From contig NZ_FQXC01000002.1 in NCBI RefSeq assembly GCF_900129875.1, forward strand, positions 372,001 through 436,000: a stretch of 64,000 nt of DNA, in the 5' to 3' direction. The notes beneath the pieces were generated by a model. The model did no database searches, was not told the DNA's origin, and was given only the letters and a program-made list of their open reading frames with translations. Shown in pieces: positions 43,841 through 51,924 of this stretch; position 1 is the first letter of the stretch, and each line of letters starts with the position of its first letter. Both the position numbers and the translations under genes were made by a program. The stretch is from Marivita hallyeonensis (GTDB lineage Bacteria; Pseudomonadota; Alphaproteobacteria; Rhodobacterales; Rhodobacteraceae).

Positions 43841-44134
43841 TCAGGTGGCGTCCGGCGCGCAAGCGCCCGTCACAAGGCGGACACCGCCGCCTTCCAGCGC
43901 AACGGCATCTTCCGTAGAGACGCGGTATTGGGCGGTTTGGATGACCTGTTCGCGGGTCAGGCCGGTTTGAAATTCGACCGGAAGGTAGTCACTCTCGCTG
44001 ACGAGGTCACAGCCAATGGAAGCGACAGCGATGTCAAAGTTCGCGACATCCTCTTGCGTGACCCCCTGAGGCGGGATCGCGCAGGCCGCAACAAAGCTCA
44101 GAGCGGCAATCGCAGCAACCGGTCGAAAGATCAT
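43841..44134 (-). CDS. Small lipoprotein between nuoD and nuoE
   Basis: The 97-residue protein starts with a lipoprotein signal ([18 protein letters not shown], Cys18) and ends with a cysteine in TGACAPDAT; a further Cys lies in [15 protein letters not shown] (about 39-53). The mature domain has the pattern of the short SmpA/BamE-like fold ([18 protein letters not shown], where a conserved helix follows a T-R-E turn), but this is only suggestive. The ATG at 44134 overlaps the nuoD stop (ATGA), so it is certainly coupled to nuoD. It is the third small lipoprotein in the cluster. Function is unknown. Confidence 0.78.
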   Translation of the reverse strand: MIFRPVAAIAALSFVAACAIPPQGVTQEDVANFDIAVASIGCDLVSESDYLPVEFQTGLTREQVIQTAQYRVSTEDAVALEGGGVRLVTGACAPDAT

Positions 44135-45363
44135 CTGTCGATTTCTCCGAACACCACGTCCATCGTACCGATGATCGCCGCCACATCGGCCAACTGGTGG
44201 CCGGATGCGATGTGATCCATCGCCTGCAGATGAAGATAACCGGGTGCGCGCAGCTTTGCGCGGTAGGGTTTGTTGGTGCCATCCGCGACGAGGTAAACGC
44301 CGAATTCGCCTTTCGGCGCTTCGACCGACGCATACACTTCGCCTTCAGGTACATGGAAGCCCTCGGTGTAGAGCTTGAAGTGGTGGATAAGCGCTTCCAT
44401 CGAGGTCTTCATCTCGGTCCGTTTCGGCGGCGTGATCTTGCCACGGGCGAGGATATCACCCTGCCCTTCGGGCGCACGCAACTTCTCGACGGCCTGTTTG
44501 ATGATCCGCAACGACTGACGCATCTCCTCCATGCGGACGAGGTAGCGATCGTAGCAATCGCCGTTCTTTCCGACCGGGATCTCGAATTCGAACTCGTTGT
44601 AGCACTCATAAGGCTGCGCACGGCGCAAGTCCCACGCAAGGCCGGACCCGCGGACCATGACACCAGAGAATCCCCAATCGAGGATTTCCTCTTCGGTCAC
44701 GACACCGATGTCGGCATTACGCTGCTTGAAGATACGGTTCTCGGTCAGAAGCCCGTCGATGTCGGCGATGACCTTGGGGAATTCGTCGGCCCAATGATCG
44801 ATGTCGTCGATCAGGTCGCCGGGAAGGTCCTGATGTACGCCGCCAGGGCGGAAATAGGCGGCGTGCAGACGCGCCCCGCAGGCGCGCTCGTAGAACACCA
44901 TAAGCTTTTCGCGCTCTTCGAAGCCCCAAAGCGGCGGTGTCAGCGCGCCGACATCCATCGCCTGGGTCGTGATGTTCAGCAAATGGTTCAGGATGCGCCC
45001 GATCTCGGAATAGAGTACCCGGATCAGCGACGCCCGTCGCGGCACCTCAACCCCAGTCAACTTTTCGATCGCCAGACACCACGCGTGTTCCTGGTTCATC
45101 GGCGCCACGTAATCCAGCCGGTCGAAATACGGCAGGTTCTGCAGATACGTGCGGCTTTCCATCAACTTCTCGGTCCCGCGGTGCAGCAGGCCGATATGCG
45201 GATCGCAGCGTTCCACGATTTCGCCGTCAAGCTCAAGCACCAGACGCAGAACACCATGCGCCGCAGGGTGTTGCGGGCCGAAGTTGATGTTGAAGTTACG
45301 AATTTTCTGTTCCCCGGACAGCGCGTCGATGCTGCCGTCGTCAAACTTGGAGCCGTCCATCAT
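44131..45363 (-). CDS. nuoD: NADH-quinone oxidoreductase subunit D
   Basis: NuoD is the 49-kDa-type subunit that forms the quinone site with NuoB. The 410 residues contain [22 protein letters not shown] (starting about 24; the HP and HG residues are at the quinone site), the [23 protein letters not shown] segment (from about 61) and the C-terminal [20 protein letters not shown] lies before ATG 45363; an ATG at 45360 is an equal alternative. The stop overlaps the following lipoprotein gene. It lies after an NTF2-like gene rather than directly after nuoC. Confidence 0.97.
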   Translation of the reverse strand: MMDGSKFDDGSIDALSGEQKIRNFNINFGPQHPAAHGVLRLVLELDGEIVERCDPHIGLLHRGTEKLMESRTYLQNLPYFDRLDYVAPMNQEHAWCLAIEKLTGVEVPRRASLIRVLYSEIGRILNHLLNITTQAMDVGALTPPLWGFEEREKLMVFYERACGARLHAAYFRPGGVHQDLPGDLIDDIDHWADEFPKVIADIDGLLTENRIFKQRNADIGVVTEEEILDWGFSGVMVRGSGLAWDLRRAQPYECYNEFEFEIPVGKNGDCYDRYLVRMEEMRQSLRIIKQAVEKLRAPEGQGDILARGKITPPKRTEMKTSMEALIHHFKLYTEGFHVPEGEVYASVEAPKGEFGVYLVADGTNKPYRAKLRAPGYLHLQAMDHIASGHQLADVAAIIGTMDVVFGEIDR

Positions 45364-45370
45364 GCTCTCC

Positions 45371-45772
45371 TCATTCCGCCGCATCCAGACGGACCGCCGT
45401 CCGGAACACTTTGGTCAACAATTTCCAGGATCCGTCGACCAGGACAAATCCAAGATGATCCTCATACCGCGCCGAAGGCACATCCACCCAAAGATGCACG
45501 CGCGCCATTGTCCCGCCGGACACGTCAATGCCCTTGATCTCGTACGACGCATTACCCTCGAACGCCGTCCGGCCCGAGACGCGCTCCAGATAGGACGCTT
45601 TGTCCCAATGCAGGGTTGTGCCGTCATCGTTGATCAGCGTCATGCTGAACCGCTCGTGGCACATGCCTTTGAACACGTCCGCACGCGCGTAGTAGACCGC
45701 TTCCGAATAGGCCACCGCCTGTGCGAACACCTCATCGAAGGCCCGCTTGCTGTCCACGGAACTACCGTCCAT
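45371..45772 (-). CDS. NTF2-like (SnoaL/lumazine-binding type) protein in nuo
   Basis: The 133-residue protein has the pattern of a cone-shaped NTF2-like fold: an N-terminal helical part ([23 protein letters not shown]), the strand [23 protein letters not shown], and late strands with [16 protein letters not shown] near the end, where the D-G-x-W-K turn is typical. Such domains may bind a small ligand or act as a simple enzyme. No signal peptide. The start at 45772 is set by [15 protein letters not shown]; the extension to 45805 is Arg-rich and not supported. It lies between a GFA gene and nuoD. Role unknown. Confidence 0.78.
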   Translation of the reverse strand: MDGSSVDSKRAFDEVFAQAVAYSEAVYYARADVFKGMCHERFSMTLINDDGTTLHWDKASYLERVSGRTAFEGNASYEIKGIDVSGGTMARVHLWVDVPSARYEDHLGFVLVDGSWKLLTKVFRTAVRLDAAE

Positions 45773-45776
45773 CACG

Positions 45777-46193
45777 TCAGTTCTCCTTCGGCGCAAACAT
45801 CGCATAGACCTCAGCCTCGGTCATGGTCTTGCGTGTGCCCGCCAATGCATAGTTCGAGGGCTTTCTATCGATAAACAACTCGATCTTCAGATCGAATTGC
45901 GACGGGTCTTCAAAACACTGGATCGAGACATGCTGGTTTTTGCCGTCCTGCGTTTGCCACAAAAGCGATGACCCGCAAGTCGTGCAGAAGATGCGCTCTC
46001 CCCATTCGGACCCTTTGTATGAGCCGAGCGTCGCGCGTTCCGCAAATTTGACCGACTCACCGCAATCGACCGACATGTACATCCCGCCAGACCACTTTCG
46101 GCACATCCCGCAATGGCATATTCCAGCCCCCAACGGACCCATTTCCGCTGTAAAGGTGCATGCTCCGCACAGGCAGGACCCGTTCAGTGCCAC
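45777..46193 (-). CDS. GFA-family (Mss4-like) zinc protein in nuo
   Basis: The 138-residue protein is a single glutathione-dependent formaldehyde-activating (GFA/CENP-V) domain. Zinc ligands are visible as CLCGAC (about 7-12), CHCGMCRKW (about 26-34) and CTTCGSSL (about 70-77), in the family's order. Many GFA proteins have no proven enzyme activity, so a formaldehyde role is not implied. The start is GTG at 46193, immediately after the TAA stop of a 57-residue membrane protein; no good Shine-Dalgarno is seen, so it probably depends on coupling. It is inside the nuoC-nuoD interval. A redox or metal-handling role near complex I is a guess. Confidence 0.86.
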   Translation of the reverse strand: MALNGSCLCGACTFTAEMGPLGAGICHCGMCRKWSGGMYMSVDCGESVKFAERATLGSYKGSEWGERIFCTTCGSSLLWQTQDGKNQHVSIQCFEDPSQFDLKIELFIDRKPSNYALAGTRKTMTEAEVYAMFAPKEN

Positions 46194-46367
46194 TTAGCGT
46201 TTCTCCATTTCATTCAACTTCGTCGCCATGACCCACAACAGTACGATTGCACCCAACGGAATGACCGCGACAAAAGCCCATTTCGCGTCATATCCGAAAT
46301 GCGGCAGCAGCTTCATCAACGGGATGACCGTCGCCGCCGTGATCGCGAGCCAGATGACAAACTCCAT
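46194..46367 (-). CDS. 57-residue two-helix membrane protein after nuoC
   Basis: This small gene starts at an ATG that shares one base with the nuoC stop (TGATG, 46365-46369) and ends directly before the GFA gene. The product has two hydrophobic segments (residues about 4-21 and 30-48) with a His/Phe/Gly loop between, and a charged end (ATKLNEMEKR). Its close coupling to nuoC is the main evidence that it is real. It is too short for most automatic calls. Probably a small inner-membrane protein; function unknown. Confidence 0.72.
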   Translation of the reverse strand: MEFVIWLAITAATVIPLMKLLPHFGYDAKWAFVAVIPLGAIVLLWVMATKLNEMEKR

Positions 46368-46978
46368 CAGTCCGCCTTCTCTTCCTGCTTCTCATCCCCC
46401 GGAAGCACGTATTGCGCGCCTTCCCATGGGGACATGAAATCAAACTGGCGATATTCCTGAACCAGGTTCACCGGTTCATAAACAACGCGCTTTTTCTCTT
46501 CGTCGTAGCGAACCTCTGTATAGCCCGTGGTCGGGAAATCCTTGCGCAGCGGATACCCCCGGAAGCCGTAATCGGTGAGAATGCGCCGCAGGTCCGGGTG
46601 GCCCGAGAAGAGAATGCCGAACATGTCGAACACCTCGCGCTCAAACCAGTTGGCGCTGGGATGCACCTCCGTCACGGACGGGACCATCTCGTCCTCGCGA
46701 ATACTCACCCGAAGGCGGATACGGTGGTTCTGGTACATCGACAGGAAGTGGTAGACGACGTCGAACCGCTTGGCGCGCTCCGGATAGTCGACCGCCGTGA
46801 TGTCGATCAGGGTCGAGAACTTGCAGGTGGAGTCGTTCTTCAGAAACTCCACGAAGCCTTCGATGTTCGACGGGGCCACATCCACGTTCAACTCATCATG
46901 GGTGACGTCCCACGCCAGCACGCAATCCGGGCGCTTCAGCTCGATATGCTGGCCGAGTTCCTTCAGCACTTCGGACAT
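46367..46978 (-). CDS. nuoC: NADH-quinone oxidoreductase subunit C
   Basis: NuoC is the 30-kDa-type subunit that docks on NuoD. The 203 residues include the conserved [38 protein letters not shown] region (starts about 112; key words REVFDMFGI and RRILTDYGF), which is the family signature, and a C-terminal [18 protein letters not shown]. It is separate from nuoD, not fused. It lies between the DUF2158 gene (1 base upstream) and the 57-residue membrane protein (1-base overlap). Confidence 0.97.
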   Translation of the reverse strand: MSEVLKELGQHIELKRPDCVLAWDVTHDELNVDVAPSNIEGFVEFLKNDSTCKFSTLIDITAVDYPERAKRFDVVYHFLSMYQNHRIRLRVSIREDEMVPSVTEVHPSANWFEREVFDMFGILFSGHPDLRRILTDYGFRGYPLRKDFPTTGYTEVRYDEEKKRVVYEPVNLVQEYRQFDFMSPWEGAQYVLPGDEKQEEKAD

Positions 46979-46979
46979 G

Positions 46980-47195
46980 TCAATTCTCCCGCGTCTCGGA
47001 CATGATCTGCTGCCATATCTCGTCCTTGTTGGTTGCCGGGCTGAGCGACTTGGCCGAAAACCAAGCGTTCAGCTTGTTGAGGTCCGAAGGCACGAACCAT
47101 GTGGCCGACAGCATGTCCTCGCCTGCCAACGCCTCTACAGTCATGACCGGGCCGCCAGATTTCAGGCGTACAAGATCGCCGATCTCAAAGCTCAT
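46980..47195 (-). CDS. DUF2158 (YodC-like) small protein between nuoB and nuoC
   Basis: The 71-residue protein has the DUF2158 pattern: an N-terminal beta segment [20 protein letters not shown] (residues about 3-22, where [10 protein letters not shown] and MTV are the family marks) and a central W (ATWF). DUF2158 domains are small beta-barrel folds of unknown function. The start at 47195 overlaps the nuoB stop (ATGA); the frame extension to 47366 has no support. It should be co-translated with nuoB and nuoC. No cysteine motif or membrane helix is present. Confidence 0.85.
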   Translation of the reverse strand: MSFEIGDLVRLKSGGPVMTVEALAGEDMLSATWFVPSDLNKLNAWFSAKSLSPATNKDEIWQQIMSETREN

Positions 47196-47725
47196 CTCAC
47201 GATCGTCCCCGTCCGGCGGATTTTCCGTTGCAAGGCCATGATCCCATAAAGCAGCGCTTCGGCCGTCGGCGGGCACCCCGGGACGTAAACATCGACCGGC
47301 ACGATCCGATCGCAGCCACGCACAACGGAATAGCTGTAATGGTAGTAGCCGCCGCCATTGGCGCACGACCCCATGGAGATCACATAGCGCGGTTCCGGCA
47401 TCTGGTCGTAGACCTTGCGCAGGGCGGGCGCCATCTTGTTCGTCAGCGTGCCGGCCACAATCATCAGGTCCGACTGGCGCGGGCTCGCGCGCGGTGCCGT
47501 GCCGAACCGCTCAAGGTCATAACGCGGCATGGAGGTATGCATCATCTCGACCGCACAGCAGGCCAGCCCGAATGTCATCCAGTGCAGCGATCCGGTGCGC
47601 GCCCAGTTGATGATGTCCTCGGTCGACGTCAGCAGGAAACCCTTGTCCTGCAGCTCGGAATTCAGCGCCTGCGTGGCGTATTCCTTGTCCACTTCGGCTG
47701 TGTTGGCTCCGGTCATCACTCCCAT
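47192..47725 (-). CDS. nuoB: NADH-quinone oxidoreductase subunit B
   Basis: NuoB carries cluster N2, the last cluster before quinone. The 177 residues contain the tandem cysteines in [10 protein letters not shown] (about 52-61), the third ligand in [12 protein letters not shown] (about 118-129) and the fourth in [11 protein letters not shown] (about 147-157). ATG at 47725 has GGGAG 8 bases upstream; an ATG at 47716, overlapping the nuoA stop, is an equal alternative and would remove three residues. It overlaps nuoA upstream and DUF2158 downstream. Confidence 0.97.
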   Translation of the reverse strand: MGVMTGANTAEVDKEYATQALNSELQDKGFLLTSTEDIINWARTGSLHWMTFGLACCAVEMMHTSMPRYDLERFGTAPRASPRQSDLMIVAGTLTNKMAPALRKVYDQMPEPRYVISMGSCANGGGYYHYSYSVVRGCDRIVPVDVYVPGCPPTAEALLYGIMALQRKIRRTGTIVR

Positions 47726-48081
47726 TCGAGTGCTCCCTTCTTCCATTCATAGGCAAAGCCGATGGTCAGAACGGCAAGAAAAACCATCATCGACCAGAAG
47801 CCTGTCATACTGATATCCGAAAACGCCACGGCCCATGGAAACAGAAACGCGATTTCGAGATCGAAAATGATGAACAGGATCGACACGAGGTAGAACCGCA
47901 CATCGAATTTCATCCGCGCATCATCGAATGCGTTGAACCCGCATTCGTAGGCCGACACCTTCTCCGGGTCCGGATTGCGGACCGCGACGATCACCGCAGC
48001 AAGGATGAGAACCAGTCCCAAACCGATCGCAATTACCAGGAATACAAGGATCGGAAGGTATTCTCGCAGCATGTCTTCCAA
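47716..48081 (-). CDS. nuoA: NADH-quinone oxidoreductase subunit A, probable TTG start
   Basis: NuoA is a three-helix membrane subunit next to the quinone site. The 121 residues have helices at about 9-33, 62-84 and 92-110, with the conserved [24 protein letters not shown] loop (starting about 41; Cys47 in ECGF). The start is TTG at 48081: AAGGAG at 48094-48089 lies exactly 7 bases before it, while the first ATG (48072) would be 16 bases away. The length of 121 residues agrees with relatives. It is the first nuo gene and has a candidate promoter upstream. Confidence 0.95.
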   Translation of the reverse strand: MEDMLREYLPILVFLVIAIGLGLVLILAAVIVAVRNPDPEKVSAYECGFNAFDDARMKFDVRFYLVSILFIIFDLEIAFLFPWAVAFSDISMTGFWSMMVFLAVLTIGFAYEWKKGALEWE

Positions 48082-48119
48082 GACGAGGCTCCTTTTCTTT
48101 CACGCTCCTCGGCGCGCTT

Positions 48120-48174
48120 CCAAGTGGCTAACTTGGCACTCCCACCGTGTACTCCCGTCTGTGGGCAGGGTCAA
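48120..48174 (-). promoter_or_regulatory. Candidate nuo operon promoter with inverted repeat at the start site
   Basis: On the - strand TTGACC (48174-48169) and TACACG (48151-48146) are 17 bases apart. The predicted start is near 48139. A perfect 6-bp inverted repeat CCAAGT-N5-ACTTGG follows at 48120-48136, so it could be an operator at +1 or a 5' hairpin of the nuo mRNA. Confidence 0.4.
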
Positions 48175-48268
48175 CCGCACCCAAAGCGCGATCACGTCAG
48201 GGAAATGCGTTTCGGTTCAATGTTTTACCGCCGATATTCGCGCCCGGAACGCGGAGTGCGGCAATAGG

Positions 48269-48688
48269 TCAGGTCTCCTCACCGTCACCGCTCTTTCGGC
48301 TGAACTCGACCAGGTCCCAAAGGTTCCCGTACAGATCCTCGAATACAGCGACGGTGCCATAAGGCGCGTGCTGCGGCGGTCGGACAAATCTCACCCCGCG
48401 TTCTGTGTAAAGCGCGTAGTCCCGTTCGAAATCGTCGGTCTGCAGAAACAGAAACACCCGTCCGCCAGTCTGATCGCCGACGAACCGCGCCTGTCTGTCA
48501 TTCGATGCCCGCGCCAGCAGGACGGACGCCGTGCCAGGCCCCCGCGGCTTGACGACGACCCAACGCTTGTCCTGTTCCGGCTGATAACTGTCCTCGACCA
48601 ACTCGAAGCCGAGCGTATCGGTGTAAAACCGGATTGCGTCTTCGTAATCGTCGACAACCACAGCCACGAGGTGCAGGGATTGGGTCAT
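48269..48688 (-). CDS. VOC-family (glyoxalase-like) protein
   Basis: The 139-residue protein is a two-module VOC fold. The N-terminal module starts SLHLVAVVVDDYEDAIRFYTDTLGF, a standard glyoxalase/bleomycin-resistance start, and the C-terminal module has GTVAVFEDLYGNLWDLVEFS, with the Asp/Gly-Asn-x-W pattern and a late metal-type Glu. The first His (residue 6) and the final Glu could bind a metal. Substrate unknown. The ATG at 48688 overlaps the stop of the membrane-protein gene upstream (ATGA), so it is the last gene of the liu operon. Longer frames upstream are not supported. Confidence 0.87.
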   Translation of the reverse strand: MTQSLHLVAVVVDDYEDAIRFYTDTLGFELVEDSYQPEQDKRWVVVKPRGPGTASVLLARASNDRQARFVGDQTGGRVFLFLQTDDFERDYALYTERGVRFVRPPQHAPYGTVAVFEDLYGNLWDLVEFSRKSGDGEET

Positions 48689-49056
48689 GCGGTCATCACG
48701 ACGATCGCCAACGCCGCCATGACCGAGGTGACCGGTCCCCAAACGCGGCGTTCCTCCTCGCTTGGCGTGATCCAGTTCAGGACAGCAATGACACATGTCA
48801 CACTCAACGCCACCCAGCCCGTCCATTGTGGCCATCCAAGGCCCGGAAACCCGGCCGCTGACAGGATGGCGAGTGCCATGAACAGAAGTACGGGGATCGA
48901 CAGCGCGGCCATGAGGCGCCCCGACAGTGGCAACGCGCCGTCGTGTTTGCCGCCCTGCGTGTACCGGCCAAGCGGCAGACCGGCGATCAGTCCAATTTGA
49001 AAGAAAACCGTGGCAAGGCAAAAGGTTGCATAGAGGTGAGCTGCGGAAACAGTCAT
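48685..49056 (-). CDS. Four-helix membrane protein of unknown function
   Basis: The 123-residue protein has about four hydrophobic segments (residues about 4-26, 46-66, 75-92 and 104-122), with a Gly/His/Lys loop (GRYTQGGKHDGALPL) after the first and an acidic loop (TPSEEERRVWG) between the third and fourth. No known family is recognised. The ATG at 49056 overlaps the crotonase stop (ATGA); a TTG at 49062 is less likely. It is within the liu operon but may be a passenger. Confidence 0.75.
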   Translation of the reverse strand: MTVSAAHLYATFCLATVFFQIGLIAGLPLGRYTQGGKHDGALPLSGRLMAALSIPVLLFMALAILSAAGFPGLGWPQWTGWVALSVTCVIAVLNWITPSEEERRVWGPVTSVMAALAIVVMTA

Positions 49057-49829
49057 TGCCAATCCGGTTTGCGCTTGTCGAAAAACGCGCCCACCCCTTC
49101 GCGAGCCTCATCGGACTGCCAGCGCCGCGCAAGCGCATCGATGGCCATATCGATCTGTGCCTCGGTCACGCGGCCTGTCAGGTCCCGCATCAGCGCTTTC
49201 GCCTCGGCCACGGCCCCCGGCGCGCAGGACAGATAGGGCAACACCTCTGCCTCAACCGCCGCGTCCAGATCGCCCGCGTCAACCGTACGGCTGAGCAGGT
49301 TCAACCGTACGGCTTCGGCCGCATCGAAAAGACGCGCCGACATGAACACCTCGGACGCCCGCGTGCCGCCCATCCGGGCGATGACATAGGGGCCGATATT
49401 GGCCGGGATCAAGCCAAGCCGCGTCTCGGTGAAGCCCAGCTTGGTGCCATCCACACCAATCGCCACGTCGCAAACCGAAACAAGCCCGACCCCGCCGCCG
49501 AACGCGTTGCCATGTACCCGCCCGATCAGCGGTTGCGGCAGGTCGTAAAGCGCCCCAAGCATGGTTGCGATGCGGCGGCTTTCCGTGCGTCGGGTGTCCG
49601 GGTCCATGTCGAACTGCGCCCGCATCCAGGCCAGATCGCCGCCGGCGCAGAACGTTTTTCCCTCGGCGGCAAGCACAACAGCGCGGACCGATCCATCCTC
49701 CGCCAGATCACGTGCCGCCTTCTCCAACGCGGTCATCATTTCTGCCGACAGGGCGTTGTGCTTGTCGGCCCGAGCCAACGTCAGCGTCGCTACGCCGCGC
49801 GCATCAACGTCGGTCCGTATCAAGGTCAT
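49053..49829 (-). CDS. liuC: Enoyl-CoA hydratase/isomerase, probable methylglutaconyl-CoA hydratase (LiuC)
   Basis: The 258-residue crotonase has ADKHNALSAEM (about 21-31), the oxyanion-hole segment AAEGKTFCAGGDLAWM (about 54-69), the second loop GNAFGGGVGLVSVCD (about 107-121) and the glutamate in TETRLGLIPANIGPYV (about 136-151). Together with isovaleryl-CoA dehydrogenase, MCC subunits and HMG-CoA lyase in the same operon, its reaction is best taken as hydration of 3-methylglutaconyl-CoA to HMG-CoA in leucine breakdown. The substrate is inferred from context; the fold alone is broader. Confidence 0.88.
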   Translation of the reverse strand: MTLIRTDVDARGVATLTLARADKHNALSAEMMTALEKAARDLAEDGSVRAVVLAAEGKTFCAGGDLAWMRAQFDMDPDTRRTESRRIATMLGALYDLPQPLIGRVHGNAFGGGVGLVSVCDVAIGVDGTKLGFTETRLGLIPANIGPYVIARMGGTRASEVFMSARLFDAAEAVRLNLLSRTVDAGDLDAAVEAEVLPYLSCAPGAVAEAKALMRDLTGRVTEAQIDMAIDALARRWQSDEAREGVGAFFDKRKPDWQ

Positions 49830-50350
49830 AGGCCATCCCCTTCATGCGTGATCCCAAGTACCGATGCTCCCCCTTGCAGGAACTCCTGATAAAGCCACAC
49901 CATCCGGTCGAGAAACCACAACTTCGGCAGAATGGTCAGCACCGTACCCGCAAAGGTCCAGACAAGATCGAGCCTCCACAGACCTGCCACCAACAGGATC
50001 AGACCGGGCAGTGTCGACCACGATAGCACGTTGGCCATCCGGATGTGGTGGGCCGCGACGGTATCGCGGCGATTGAGAAAGACGTATTCCCCCAGAACCG
50101 CGCGGCTGGTCCAGGCATCGAAATTCCGAGGTTCGGGGAAAACGCGCGGATTCAACCAGATCCAGACCGCAACCGCCGCGAGCACAATCAATGCACCCCA
50201 CCCGATCCAGACGCGGGACCAGATCGCTAGCGCGATGAGCGGCAATCCGGACAGGATGCGCGTCCAGGCCGACAATGAATTGGCATGCCGTCGCCAAACA
50301 GCATCGCTCATTCCCATCGACCGCTCTGTCACCTTATAGAACCCGGCCAT
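49826..50350 (-). CDS. DUF6653-type membrane protein
   Basis: The 174-residue protein has about four hydrophobic segments (residues about 35-50, 53-66, 110-124 and 126-142) and conserved-looking soluble stretches NSLSAWTRI, NPRVFPEPRNFDAWTSRAVLGE (from about 67) and FLDRMVWLYQEF near the end. These match the DUF6653 family as I know it from roseobacters. The ATG at 50350 shares a base with the HMG-CoA lyase stop (TGATG), and its stop overlaps the crotonase start. It is within the liu operon, but no role in leucine breakdown is known. Confidence 0.72.
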   Translation of the reverse strand: MAGFYKVTERSMGMSDAVWRRHANSLSAWTRILSGLPLIALAIWSRVWIGWGALIVLAAVAVWIWLNPRVFPEPRNFDAWTSRAVLGEYVFLNRRDTVAAHHIRMANVLSWSTLPGLILLVAGLWRLDLVWTFAGTVLTILPKLWFLDRMVWLYQEFLQGGASVLGITHEGDGL

Positions 50351-51204
50351 CAGCCAATCCGCATCGCGCGCGCCATCTCGGCGGCCTCGGCGACGACAGT
50401 CATGTCCAGCCCATGCACGTAGCCCAGCGCCTCCAGCCGCGCCGCCACGGCCTCGGTCGCCACGTTACCGGCCGCACCCGGCGCATAGGGACAGCCGCCC
50501 AGCCCGCCCACCGCAGCATCGAAGACGCGCAGCCCAAACTCCAGAGATGCCTCGATATTGTCGCAGGCGAGCCCACCCGTGTCGTGATAATGGCCGGCCA
50601 GCTTATCGGCTGGCAATTCGTGCAAGACTGCGCGCAGCATCGCAACGATGCCGTCAGGTGTCGCACGGCCAATCGTGTCGCCCAGCGAGATTTCATAGCA
50701 CCCCATGTCGCGCAGTTCGGCCACCACGCGCGCAACCGCTGACGGGGCCACTGGCCCGTCATACGGACATTCGACCACGCAGGACACATAACCGCGCACC
50801 GGCACCCCCTGCTCCAAAGCCGCGGACGCGACCGGGCGAAAACGATCCAGACTTTCGTCAATCGTCGCGTTGATATTCGCCTTGGAAAACCCTTCAGAGG
50901 CTGAACCGAAAATCGCCACCTCATCCGCCCTCGCGGCCATCGCCGCCTCAAAGCCCCGCATATTGGGCGTGAGCGCGGCATAAGACACTCCGTCAACCCG
51001 CGTGATGCCCCCCAGAACCTGGCCCGAATCCGCCATTTGCGGCACCCATTTGGGGCTGACGAAGCTGGCGCATTCGATCCGGCGGAATCCGGCGCGGGAC
51101 AGGCAATCCACCAGCGCGATCTTCTCCGCCGTCGGGATCAGACGCTTCTCGTTCTGTAACCCGTCGCGCGGCCCGACCTCGAATATCTCGACTCGCTCAG
51201 ACAC
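50350..51204 (-). CDS. Hydroxymethylglutaryl-CoA lyase
   Basis: The enzyme splits HMG-CoA to acetyl-CoA and acetoacetate, the last step of leucine breakdown. The 284 residues form the DRE-TIM barrel: EVGPRDGLQNE (about 9-19) holds the catalytic Arg/Asp, ECASFVSPKWVPQM (about 44-57) follows, and the metal and active-site end is HYHDTGGLA (about 204-212) and GGLGGCPYAPGAAGN (about 233-247) with the conserved Cys. Start is GTG at 51204. It lies in the liu operon downstream of the carboxylase and two GST-like genes. Confidence 0.94.
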   Translation of the reverse strand: MSERVEIFEVGPRDGLQNEKRLIPTAEKIALVDCLSRAGFRRIECASFVSPKWVPQMADSGQVLGGITRVDGVSYAALTPNMRGFEAAMAARADEVAIFGSASEGFSKANINATIDESLDRFRPVASAALEQGVPVRGYVSCVVECPYDGPVAPSAVARVVAELRDMGCYEISLGDTIGRATPDGIVAMLRAVLHELPADKLAGHYHDTGGLACDNIEASLEFGLRVFDAAVGGLGGCPYAPGAAGNVATEAVAARLEALGYVHGLDMTVVAEAAEMARAMRIG

Positions 51205-51240
51205 CGCGCTGTCCCCCGGCTTCTTCTTTTTCCAAATATG
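51205..51240 (-). repeat. Short repeat-like leader before the HMG-CoA lyase gene
   Basis: On the - strand the spacer reads ATATTTGGAAAAAGAAGAAG followed by CCGGGGG. It shares the ATATTT-GGAA and AGAAG-GC pieces with the element upstream of birA near 27782-27812. It ends in a purine-rich tract just before a GTG start, so it may serve as the ribosome-binding region as well. Confidence 0.4.
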
Positions 51241-51252
51241 CAGACACCACCC

Positions 51253-51924
51253 TCAGCCCCCCGTCTCCCACGCCGGGTAGAAGTCCTGCGTATAAAGCCG
51301 CGCGCGCGCATCCGGGAGCGATTTCTGGAACGCCTCGCGCTCGGTGATGCGTTCGTACCAGTCGGCCACCGCCGGGTGATCGTCCAGTTTGCGGAAATGC
51401 CGCGCCATGTAGACGGCCTGCCCCACGGACACGTCCGCCGCGGAAAAGCCACTGGTCAGCAGGTAATCACGGTTCTCGACCGGCGTCGACAACCGCGCTT
51501 CGATTGCGTCATAGCATTTGCCAAGCCGCGCCGCCTCCAGCTTCATCACGACCGGACTGCGCATGCTGTCATCGTAAAGCGCGACATGCTGCTGGGTCAG
51601 CGCCGCCGCATGCTGGCTAACCGTTTCCGCGAAATGCACCCAGACGAGCCACGCCATGCGGTCCGGGTCCTCCGGCCTGCGCCCCATATTGGCCTCGGGA
51701 AAGCGTTCACACAGGTACTCGGTGATCGCCCCCGTTTCAAACATGCGCTCACCGTCGATCTCCAGCGCAGGTACCCGACCAGCCGGAGACAAACTGAGGT
51801 ATTCTGGATCACGCAAAGACTTGTCGAACGCGTGCAGGACAACCTCGAACTCGACACCCAACTCATAGAGCAGCCAAAGTGTGCGCATAGAGCGTGTCTG
51901 CGGACAGTGATGCAGTCGGATCAT
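51253..51924 (-). CDS. Glutathione S-transferase family protein (first of two)
   Basis: The 223 residues have a thioredoxin-like GST N-domain (LHHCPQTRSMRTLWLLYELG, about 4-23; the RVPALEIDG cis-proline turn near 50-58; the ESGAI-like ETGAITEY near 63-70) and a helical C-domain ending with FSAADVSVGQAVY (about 160-172). This is a typical soluble GST of proteobacteria. The start at 51924 overlaps the stop of the second GST gene. The gene is between mccA and the HMG-CoA lyase gene. A GST has no known step in leucine breakdown; it may detoxify reactive acyl-CoA by-products. Confidence 0.9.
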   Translation of the reverse strand: MIRLHHCPQTRSMRTLWLLYELGVEFEVVLHAFDKSLRDPEYLSLSPAGRVPALEIDGERMFETGAITEYLCERFPEANMGRRPEDPDRMAWLVWVHFAETVSQHAAALTQQHVALYDDSMRSPVVMKLEAARLGKCYDAIEARLSTPVENRDYLLTSGFSAADVSVGQAVYMARHFRKLDDHPAVADWYERITEREAFQKSLPDARARLYTQDFYPAWETGG

